Shown: piece by piece, positions 1 through 4,989 of the stretch | How the letters are laid out: each line of letters begins with the position of its first letter | Numbering within the stretch: position 1 is the stretch's first letter | DNA from: Erysipelotrichaceae bacterium | Lineage (GTDB): Bacteria; Bacillota_I; Bacilli_A; Erysipelotrichales; Coprobacillaceae | Length of the DNA: 5,037 nt | NCBI GenBank assembly: GCA_021202205.1 | Contig: JAJQDJ010000273.1 | Coordinates: forward strand, 1 to 5,037 | Direction: 5' to 3' | Made by a program: the position numbers and the translations under genes | Notes under the pieces: generated by a model | Databases searched by the model: none | What the model was told of the DNA's origin: nothing | The model's input: the letters and a program-made list of their open reading frames with translations, nothing else

Positions 1-22
1 CCCTTCTCATTTTTGAGAAGGG
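1..22 (-). terminator. Hairpin, probable terminator of the oxygen-defence operon
   Basis: CCCTTCTCA (1-9) and TGAGAAGGG (14-22) form a perfect 9-bp stem with a 4-nt loop. It lies 48 bases past the desulfoferrodoxin stop codon. On the minus strand the U-tract, if present, would fall just outside the window, so the terminator call rests on the stem and its position only. On the plus strand no T-run follows the stem, so a plus-strand terminator is less likely. Confidence 0.6.
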
Positions 23-23
23 G

Positions 24-60
24 AATGTCACCAAATCTTAACTTAATGACATTGCGCAAT
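24..60. repeat. Inverted repeats in the 3' trailer of the operon
   Basis: AATGTCA (24-30) and TGACATT (47-53) are perfect 7-bp inverted arms around a 16-nt loop. The sequence ATTGCGCAAT (51-60) is a perfect 10-bp palindrome that overlaps the second arm. In the minus-strand transcript these would fold between the desulfoferrodoxin stop and the terminator hairpin. This could be a 3' stabilising structure or a protein-binding site. The sequence does not distinguish these. Confidence 0.4.
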
Positions 61-70
61 AGCGATTCTT

Positions 71-450
71 TTATTTTATCTCAGTTTTCCATAAACCATG
101 TAAATTACAATATGCATAAACTGCTACTGGTTTATCATCACCAATACAGAAAGTAACACTAGGATTTTCTCCTGGATTTAAGGCTTTACGTTGGCCACCA
201 TTTTCTAATTCCAAGTAAACCCATTGAATATAAAGAGCTTCAATCATTGGATGATCAACTTCACCAACATTAACAATAACTTTTCCATCTTCAACGCTTA
301 CAACAGGCAAATGTTTTCTCCTGCAGCATCTACAGTATTAGGAACTAATGCTTCCATTGGTTCTCCACAACAAACAACAGGCACACCAGAATCTTGAATT
401 TTACCTATAATATTACCACAATGACGACAAATATAAAATTTTTCTTTCAT
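71..450 (-). pseudogene. dfx: Desulfoferrodoxin (superoxide reductase), frameshifted
   Basis: Desulfoferrodoxin reduces superoxide to hydrogen peroxide in the cytoplasm of anaerobes, using electrons from rubredoxin. Translation from ATG 448-450 (TAAGGAG site overlapping the rubrerythrin stop, 7-nt spacing) gives a complete desulforedoxin domain with C8, C11, C27 and C28, then stops at 298-300. The rest continues one frame over, from a His codon at 311-313 to a stop at 71-73, and contains the HPM and CNLHG motifs of the SOR domain. One extra A in the run at 314-317 would restore an E-K-H motif and a protein of about 126 aa, the usual family length. E-K-H carries the catalytic Glu and Lys and the first His ligand. 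Separately, the position expected to hold another iron-ligand His (HPMTEEHY in typical members) reads HPMIEALY, so Leu replaces it. The gene is last in the operon. It is either a real pseudogene or affected by sequence error; the family assignment is secure. Confidence 0.85.
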
Positions 451-461
451 AGTATTTCTCC

Positions 462-1610
462 TTAATAATTTTCACACATACGTTCAAAATAAGCTTTTGG
501 ATAGCCACATACAGGACATTGTTCAGGTGCTTCTTCTCCTTCATAAATAAATCCACATTGACGACATTTCCAACCCTTACTAGCTTCACCTTTATAAGTT
601 GTTTCATTCTTATAATGTTCTAACAATCTTAAATAACGCGCTTCATGAGATTTTTCAACAGCACCTACTAATTCAAACTTTTGAGCTAATTCTTCAAAAC
701 CTTCTTCTCTGGCTTCTTTAGCCATTCTCACATACATATCAGTCCACTCTTCATTTTCACCTGCAGCTGCAGCTTCTAAGTTTTCATCTGTAGAACCAAT
801 ACCATGGAATTCACTAAACCACATTTTAGCATGCTGTTTTTCTTGATTAGCAGTTTCTTCAAAAATCGCTGCGATTTGTTCAAATCCTTCTGCTCTTGCT
901 TTTTCAGCAAAGAAAGTATATTTGTTTCTTGCTTGAGATTCACCTGCAAAAGCTTCCATTAAGTTCTTTTCTGTTTTTGTTCCTGCATATTTGCTCGTTT
1001 TTTCTTGTTCATCTTCTAACTTTACAAATACATTTGCTGGTTGTTTACATATAGGACAAATAAAATCTTCACTTAAAGGCCCTTCATGAATATAACCACA
1101 TACACTACATTTCCATCTTTCCATTTTTTCTTCCTCCTTATTTTCGTCATTAAAGATTAATGTATTCAATAGTTCTTCCACAATATCTTGTGGAACGCCA
1201 GAATATTGCCTCATTTGTTTTAATAATGCTTTAGTATTGTTACTTTGCGGTAACATAAATCCTGCTTCTCGATAGAGATCCTCTGCCATTAATCGAGATG
1301 ATTTTTCTATTGCTACACTTAATTTATCTGGTAACAAAGAAGCAATACTTTCTTGTTTAGCTTTGCTTTGTATTAATGCACGCATCGCTTCTACAACATT
1401 GTCTTCTTTAGGTTGTTGAGGTGGTAATGTTTTAGGCATTAATGTTATAGCAGCCCATGGACAAGATTTCATACATGCACCACAGCCAATACATTTATCT
1501 ATGTCTATAATACTATCTTCTGTATCAGTTGCTCCTGTAGGACAAACATATAAACAAAGACAATCTTTCGTACATAATCTTAAATTTCTCACTGCATAAT
1601 AGTCACTCAT
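462..1610 (-). CDS. rbr: Ferredoxin-rubrerythrin fusion (2[4Fe-4S] + rubredoxin + diiron + rubredoxin)
   Basis: This is a predicted cytoplasmic peroxidase of 382 aa. Residues 13-51 form a ferredoxin domain: an unusual C13-x3-C17-x-C19-x3-C23-P motif and a standard C40-xx-C43-xx-C46-xxx-C50-P motif. Residues 65-160 are a helical extension without a recognised fold. From M163 the protein is a rubrerythrin of 220 aa: a rubredoxin-like domain (C168, C171, C185, C188), a ferritin-like diiron domain with AFAGES (E224), EKQH (E257, H260) and EKSH (E319, H322), and a C-terminal rubredoxin domain (C349, C352, C365, C368). Rubrerythrins reduce hydrogen peroxide to water; typical members have one rubredoxin domain and about 190 aa. 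ATG 1608-1610 shares one base with the upstream stop (TGATG), suggesting translational coupling. A strong ribosome binding site precedes M163, so free rubrerythrin is probably also made. The fused ferredoxin may feed electrons to the diiron site, which is an inference. Confidence 0.88.
   Translation of the reverse strand: MSDYYAVRNLRLCTKDCLCLYVCPTGATDTEDSIIDIDKCIGCGACMKSCPWAAITLMPKTLPPQQPKEDNVVEAMRALIQSKAKQESIASLLPDKLSVAIEKSSRLMAEDLYREAGFMLPQSNNTKALLKQMRQYSGVPQDIVEELLNTLIFNDENKEEEKMERWKCSVCGYIHEGPLSEDFICPICKQPANVFVKLEDEQEKTSKYAGTKTEKNLMEAFAGESQARNKYTFFAEKARAEGFEQIAAIFEETANQEKQHAKMWFSEFHGIGSTDENLEAAAAGENEEWTDMYVRMAKEAREEGFEELAQKFELVGAVEKSHEARYLRLLEHYKNETTYKGEASKGWKCRQCGFIYEGEEAPEQCPVCGYPKAYFERMCENY
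1122..1139 (-). promoter_or_regulatory. Internal ribosome binding site and ATG for free rubrerythrin
   Basis: AAGGAGG (minus strand, 1139-1133) stands 8 nt before an in-frame ATG (1124-1122), exactly where the rubrerythrin part starts (MERWKC). This is a better site than the one at the start of the long frame. Initiation here would give a 220-aa rubrerythrin without the ferredoxin part. The purine-rich site itself encodes a short Lys/Glu linker in the fusion. Confidence 0.75.
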
Positions 1611-2243
1611 CAGTTATCCCTCCCCTTCACTTCTTCAAATTTCCAGCTCGGTACCTTACAAACTGGACAAAGTGCAGGTGGTTCATCACCAATGTATACA
1701 AAACCACAAATATTACAAACATACACACCTGTATTCTCCAACATTTTTTCGCCTTCTAGTTTATAAAGATTAAGTAGTGATTGCAACATTTTTGAAACTT
1801 TTTCACTCCAAACAAGTGCGCGAAGTGCTCCTCTATCAGGTTTTTGACTTGCCTCGTTATATGCATACGGATATCCTGTACTTAAATCCGTTTGAATGAG
1901 TTCTATAATATCATCTATATGAGGATTATCAATAGCTTGTTCTTGGCTTTTAAAGAAATCAGCTAACTGATTGAACTTTTCACAAGCATCAAACATATAT
2001 TGTTTTTCACACCCGCATGCCAAATTAGAACATATAATACTCATTTCCATAGACGATAATTCTTTTTCAACATGCGGTTTTTCTAATTCCTGTATCTTTT
2101 CATTAGGAGTTTCCTCTTGAATGATAAAGGCCCCCTTGCCTGCTTTACATATAGGACATGTCCAATCATCAGCTAAAGTCCCATGAACCTTCTTTATCCT
2201 CATCGTAAATAAAACCACAAATAGTACAAATATATTTTGCCAT
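1610..2243 (-). pseudogene. Double-rubredoxin protein, frameshifted near its N terminus
   Basis: ATG 2241-2243 starts MAKYICTICGFIYDEDKEG, the first half of a rubredoxin with its first CxxC (C6, C9), but this frame meets TGA at 2169-2171. The second half of the same rubredoxin (DDWTCPICKAGKGAF) is in another frame that runs to the stop at 1610-1612. The shift lies between about 2172 and 2190 and equals one extra base or two missing bases. Two missing T beside the single T at 2183 would give a Phe-x-x-Leu-x-x-Asp-Trp pattern typical of rubredoxins. After it come about 100 mostly helical residues with several Cys, an unrecognised middle domain, and a second rubredoxin domain near the C terminus (VCNICG and CPVCK). 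The intact protein would be about 210 aa. Its likely role is electron transfer to rubrerythrin and desulfoferrodoxin. It starts 15 nt after the DUF134 gene behind a weak site (ATAGG) and overlaps the next start by one base. An in-frame GTG at 2218 is not a credible start because it would drop half of the rubredoxin domain. Confidence 0.75.
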
Positions 2244-2258
2244 AAATCAACCTATTCT

Positions 2259-3005
2259 TTAATGACAATGATGTCCACAGTCATCTCCGCCATGATGTTC
2301 ATGATGATCACATTCAACATCAGAATCATATACCAAATGACCTACTGCAAAATCCTTAACAACGTCATCTGCATTTCCACTGACACCAGGAAATAAATCA
2401 ATTCCTGAACTAGCCATAGCACTTTGAGCTCCAGGGCCAATACCACCACAAATAAGTACATCAACCTGCATAGCTGTTAAAATACCAACCAATGCACCAT
2501 GACCAACACCATTATTATCAATCACTTCACTGCTTACAATTTTACCATCTTCAATATCATATACCTTAAAAAATTCTGTTCTACCAAAATGTTGAAATAC
2601 CATTCCATCTTCATAAGTTACTGCAACTTTCATAACATTTTCTCCTTTATCTCTTTTAAATTCCTGTTGTATATCCCTTTTAATACAACTATTTTTATAA
2701 CAATGTCCTGGATTACCATTACACAAGCGATATTGTCCACCATCTATTTTAAGTGGTAATCCTAATACCAAAGCTTCAGCTATTTTCTTTCTAGCATTGT
2801 CATATATTTTTTGGGCGGTTGTTCTGCCAACACCTAATTGTATGCCACATTCTTCCTGTGATAGACCTTCTATATCAATAAGCCTAATTGTTTCAAACTC
2901 ATCAATATTTAAAATAACTGGATCCTCTATTGTTTTGTTGAGAGGTATAAATTCAATTGTCTCAGGAATTTGACATACTTGTCTACATTTTATAGGTCTT
3001 GCCAT
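2259..3005 (-). CDS. DUF134 helix-turn-helix protein fused to a NifX/NifB-like domain, His-rich tail
   Basis: The 248-aa protein has three parts. Residues 1-92 match the DUF134 (UPF0251) family: MARPIKC start with C7 and C11, and a sigma-region-4-like helix-turn-helix around 48-74 (LSQEECGIQLGVGRTT). Residues 95-107 hold a Cys/His cluster (C95, H101, C102, C107). Residues 125-226 resemble the dinitrogenase iron-molybdenum cofactor (NifX/NifB C-terminal) family: VAVTYEDGMVFQHFG, then VDVLICGGIGPGA. The tail from C232 to H248 has seven His and three Cys and is probably a metal-binding site. DUF134 with a NifX-like domain is a known pairing in Bacillota and archaea, function unproven. The start has GAGGTG 5 nt upstream and lies just downstream of a good promoter, making it the first gene of the oxygen-defence unit. 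A role as metal- or Fe-S-responsive regulator of that unit is inferred. A second start exists at M125. Confidence 0.85.
   Translation of the reverse strand: MARPIKCRQVCQIPETIEFIPLNKTIEDPVILNIDEFETIRLIDIEGLSQEECGIQLGVGRTTAQKIYDNARKKIAEALVLGLPLKIDGGQYRLCNGNPGHCYKNSCIKRDIQQEFKRDKGENVMKVAVTYEDGMVFQHFGRTEFFKVYDIEDGKIVSSEVIDNNGVGHGALVGILTAMQVDVLICGGIGPGAQSAMASSGIDLFPGVSGNADDVVKDFAVGHLVYDSDVECDHHEHHGGDDCGHHCH
2631..2648 (-). promoter_or_regulatory. Internal ribosome binding site and ATG for the NifX-like domain
   Basis: AAAGGAG (minus strand, 2648-2642) lies 8 nt before an in-frame ATG (2633-2631) at residue 125, exactly at the start of the NifX-like domain (MKVAVTYEDG). Initiation here would yield a free 124-aa NifX-like protein with the His-rich tail, close to the normal size of stand-alone members of that family. 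Confidence 0.6.
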
Positions 3006-3027
3006 AGCTTCACCTCATTTCATGCCT

Positions 3028-3056
3028 ATCTTATCAGAGTTAATGGCATATGTCAA
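3028..3056 (-). promoter_or_regulatory. Promoter of the oxygen-defence operon
   Basis: On the minus strand there is a perfect -35 box TTGACA (3056-3051), a 17-bp spacer and a -10 box TAAGAT (3033-3028, 4 of 6 consensus bases). Transcription would start near 3021, giving a leader of about 16 nt with the GAGGTG site at 3016-3011. There is no room for a riboswitch. Control is therefore expected at transcription initiation, through the overlapping palindrome. Confidence 0.72.
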
Positions 3057-3059
3057 TAA
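3040..3059. promoter_or_regulatory. Imperfect 20-bp palindrome over the -35 box, candidate operator
   Basis: TTAATGGCATATGTCAATAA is symmetrical around CATATG, with 8 of 10 positions paired per arm. It covers the whole -35 box and part of the spacer, a position typical of repressor sites. A second short inverted pair, ATGCC (3022-3026) and GGCAT (3045-3049), brackets the -10 box. The site does not obviously match a PerR box. The DUF134 protein encoded downstream is one possible ligand, by position only. Confidence 0.45.
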
Positions 3060-3067
3060 TAATAATT

Positions 3068-3101
3068 AAACAAAAAGGCTTAACCTATACGTAAAGCCTT
3101 T
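3068..3101 (-). terminator. Intrinsic terminator of the HAD-LD-carboxypeptidase unit
   Basis: On the minus strand AAAGGCTT (3101-3094) pairs with AAGCCTTT (3081-3074) to give an 8-bp stem with a 12-nt loop, followed by TTTTTGTTT. The first stem arm lies inside the last codons of the carboxypeptidase gene and the stop codon (3080-3082) sits at the edge of the loop. Confidence 0.82.
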
Positions 3102-3889
3102 GATGTTTTACTATGACCAACTTCGTTTGTTTGTGCTACAAACATATCTTTATTAATATATTGTTGTAATATTTCATAAACTGTCGGTTGTAATTGATAT
3201 CTTTCCATTTGTGTGAATGTCCCAAGCAATATACCGTTCACTTGTTGAAAGGCACCTATTTGATCAAGCTGTGCCAAATAAGTTGATATCTGTGTCACTT
3301 CCCCACTTAATGCTTCTAAAAATAATAACTTATTATGTAAATCAGGCATGTATTTTGTACCTGCGAGTTTTAAAAAACAACGCGTATTTCCACCAACAAT
3401 TATTTGATTATCTATACTACCTTGACCTTGTAGAACATGCCACTTAACATCAAACAAATCATCTTGTCCTTGTAGATACTTTTTAAATCTTTCTATTTGT
3501 TCTCCTGTGTTATCATAAACCAGATTTTTGATTTGATATAAGATTGAAGTATTTCCAGTTTGTGCTGAGATAGCATCGATAACTGTAGTGACATCACTAA
3601 ATCCGAAGAATAGCTTGTTATTGTTAGCTATTAAATCATAATCTAGATAAGGTAAAACAGTATTCGCTAAATCACCGCCTGATAAATCAAAAATCGCATC
3701 AATACTTTCATCTTTATAAAAATTATTTAAAATATCTGCTTTTTGTTTTCCTGAAATACGTCTATATAAATGATCACTTTGTATAACTTCTATATGCATT
3801 TCTTCTAATATTGAAGCCAATTGAGCATTTCTATATTTTTCATGTTGATCTTGTTCATCAGAACAAGCCACAAATGCTACTTTGTTCAT
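3080..3889 (-). CDS. S66-family LD-carboxypeptidase / MccF-like serine peptidase
   Basis: This is a predicted cytoplasmic serine peptidase of 269 aa from the family of LdcA (removes the terminal D-alanine from murein tetrapeptides during wall recycling) and MccF (inactivates microcin C-type compounds). The catalytic triad is visible: Ser98 in GFSDVT, Glu192 in LFLEAL and His259 in VGHS. The conserved SGGD and LPYLDYDLI segments (70-87) precede the nucleophile. The start at 3889 is chosen because ATG overlaps the upstream stop by 4 nt (ATGA) and GGAGA lies upstream; a frame extending 12 codons further would only cover the end of the neighbouring gene. The protein ends ten residues after the catalytic His, at LRIG, shorter than classical LdcA (about 300 aa), and the terminator begins inside the gene. 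Coupling to the HAD gene suggests co-expression. Wall recycling versus MccF-like self-immunity cannot be separated from sequence alone. Confidence 0.85.
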   Translation of the reverse strand: MNKVAFVACSDEQDQHEKYRNAQLASILEEMHIEVIQSDHLYRRISGKQKADILNNFYKDESIDAIFDLSGGDLANTVLPYLDYDLIANNNKLFFGFSDVTTVIDAISAQTGNTSILYQIKNLVYDNTGEQIERFKKYLQGQDDLFDVKWHVLQGQGSIDNQIIVGGNTRCFLKLAGTKYMPDLHNKLLFLEALSGEVTQISTYLAQLDQIGAFQQVNGILLGTFTQMERYQLQPTVYEILQQYINKDMFVAQTNEVGHSKTSKALRIG

Positions 3890-4545
3890 TTTATTATCTC
3901 CAACACATCCAGTAATGAAGAACATATCTTATATTCATCACTCTGTCTCGTATTTGTTCTATCTAATAAAATAGGTTGAATACCAACAGATAATGCTCCT
4001 TTAACATCAGAACTAACTGAATCACCAATATGAACAACTTCATTAGCACTGCATTGAATGATTTCTAAAGCTTTTTCAAATATTTCCTTATGTGGTTTAT
4101 AAGCTCTTACCATATCTCCACAAATAATATCTTGAGGATGCAAGTCATGGCCTTCTAAAAAGATATTCACAAATTCTTTACCATTATTTGTAATAATATA
4201 GATAGGTAATGGACATTTATCAAAGAATTCTTTTACATCATCAAAAATCGGTGATTTTGACCAATATTGATGATCCAAGGCTCTAAACTCTTCAACATCC
4301 TTTTTTAAATCATAGTGTTCTTCTAAATAATGAAATGATTGGGTAATAATTTCATCTTCAGTTAAAAATGTATCCAAATAACTTTCAGCTTCTGCTTTTA
4401 AAACTAATCCCCACCATAATTGAATAGCTTCCTTAATACTTGATATATTACTGTTCTCCGTAGCTATTTTAGCCATTTCTATAGCATAATGATTTTCTTC
4501 TTGAGTCATTGTACCTGTATAATCTATAAATATTGCTTTTATCAT
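3886..4545 (-). CDS. HAD-superfamily hydrolase, non-canonical DxT motif I
   Basis: This 219-aa protein is a HAD subfamily I-type hydrolase, probably a small-molecule phosphatase in the cytoplasm. Motif I is FIDYTGT with nucleophile Asp8, motif II is T119 in IITNNG, motif III is K150 in AYKPHKEIFEKAL, and motif IV is IGDSVSSD (D175, D180). A helical cap of about 80 residues (roughly 15-98) lies between motifs I and II, as in C1-cap members. The second Asp of the usual DxDGT motif, which acts as acid/base in phosphatases, is Thr10 here. This resembles the DKTGT of P-type ATPases and could lower or alter phosphatase activity. The start has AGGAGG 5 nt upstream and a promoter at 4576-4604. It is the first gene of a unit with the LD-carboxypeptidase. 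The substrate is unknown. Confidence 0.85.
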   Translation of the reverse strand: MIKAIFIDYTGTMTQEENHYAIEMAKIATENSNISSIKEAIQLWWGLVLKAEAESYLDTFLTEDEIITQSFHYLEEHYDLKKDVEEFRALDHQYWSKSPIFDDVKEFFDKCPLPIYIITNNGKEFVNIFLEGHDLHPQDIICGDMVRAYKPHKEIFEKALEIIQCSANEVVHIGDSVSSDVKGALSVGIQPILLDRTNTRQSDEYKICSSLLDVLEIIK

Positions 4546-4575
4546 ATTGGCCTCCTATCATTCTTTCTGCATAAT

Positions 4576-4604
4576 ATCATAAACGAATTTGTTATCTTTT
4601 ACAA
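4576..4604 (-). promoter_or_regulatory. Probable promoter of the HAD-LD-carboxypeptidase unit
   Basis: On the minus strand TTGTAA (4604-4599) and TATGAT (4581-4576) are separated by exactly 17 bp; they match 4 of 6 and 5 of 6 consensus bases. They lie in the 70-bp gap between the lipoprotein stop and the HAD start. In an AT-rich genome such matches arise by chance, but the spacing and position fit well. Confidence 0.5.
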
Positions 4605-4615
4605 GGTTATATCGT

Positions 4616-4942
4616 TCATGATTCCATCTCTAACAATTCCTGAATTTCTTCAATCATATCATCTGTTAATAATGCTTCCTTATTTTCACTCCAAACCCAT
4701 TTATCAGATATATTTACATAATATATTTCATCATCTATAAAAGTAAACATATATTCTGAAATTCCATCACATGTTATAGAACTGTAATCTAATTCAAGAA
4801 AATCATTGTATATATCCTTGGCTTCATTGATTTCAATTATATGAGTTGATTCGTATTCTTCAATTTTTAGAGAATAATTATCAATTTTATTAGAACAACC
4901 TATCATCGTTAAACTTATTAATATCATTATAATTTTTTTCAT
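4616..4942 (-). CDS. Small predicted lipoprotein, unknown function
   Basis: The 108-aa product starts with a short lipoprotein signal: MKKIIM, a hydrophobic stretch, then a lipobox ending in MIGC with the lipidated Cys at position 16. The mature protein would be anchored on the outer face of the membrane. The remainder is acidic, with many Glu, Asp and Ile, and has aromatic segments (YMFTFIDDEIYYV, WVWSENKEAL) that suggest a small beta-rich fold. No domain is recognised. The start is supported by AGGAA only 3 nt upstream, with a second possible site (AAAGGA) 13 nt away, so initiation looks modest. It lies 70 bp before the HAD gene with no terminator visible between them, so some read-through is possible. 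Confidence 0.72.
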   Translation of the reverse strand: MKKIIMILISLTMIGCSNKIDNYSLKIEEYESTHIIEINEAKDIYNDFLELDYSSITCDGISEYMFTFIDDEIYYVNISDKWVWSENKEALLTDDMIEEIQELLEMES

Positions 4943-4989
4943 ATATTCCTATGTATCCTTTCTTTCTATTTTCATCTCTGACTCATTAT

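Noticed and set aside
314..318. Programmed -1 frameshifting as the explanation of the desulfoferrodoxin break
   Set aside because: The sequence at the break is not a good X-XXY-YYZ slippery site, no clear downstream stimulator was identified, and the gene also lacks an iron-ligand His; decay or error is simpler.
413..607. 64-aa minus-strand reading frame overlapping the end of rubrerythrin
   Set aside because: It is another-frame reading of the rubrerythrin C terminus and desulfoferrodoxin start, with no domain and no ribosome binding site of its own.
2499..2759. 86-aa plus-strand reading frame
   Set aside because: It is antisense to the well-supported DUF134/NifX-like gene; its Ile/Phe-rich content is what AT-rich antisense sequence produces.
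3006..3027. Riboswitch or leader attenuator before the DUF134 gene
   Set aside because: The predicted leader is only about 16 nt, too short for such a structure.
3217..3447. 76-aa plus-strand reading frame
   Set aside because: It is antisense to the S66 peptidase gene, whose catalytic residues are conserved, and it shows no start signal.
3890..3925. Upstream extension of the LD-carboxypeptidase start by 12 codons
   Set aside because: The added residues only overlap the HAD gene end; the ATG at 3889 has a GGAGA site and the typical ATGA overlap.
4489..4740. 83-aa plus-strand reading frame
   Set aside because: It spans the HAD start, an intergenic gap and the lipoprotein end on the opposite strand, with no recognisable features.
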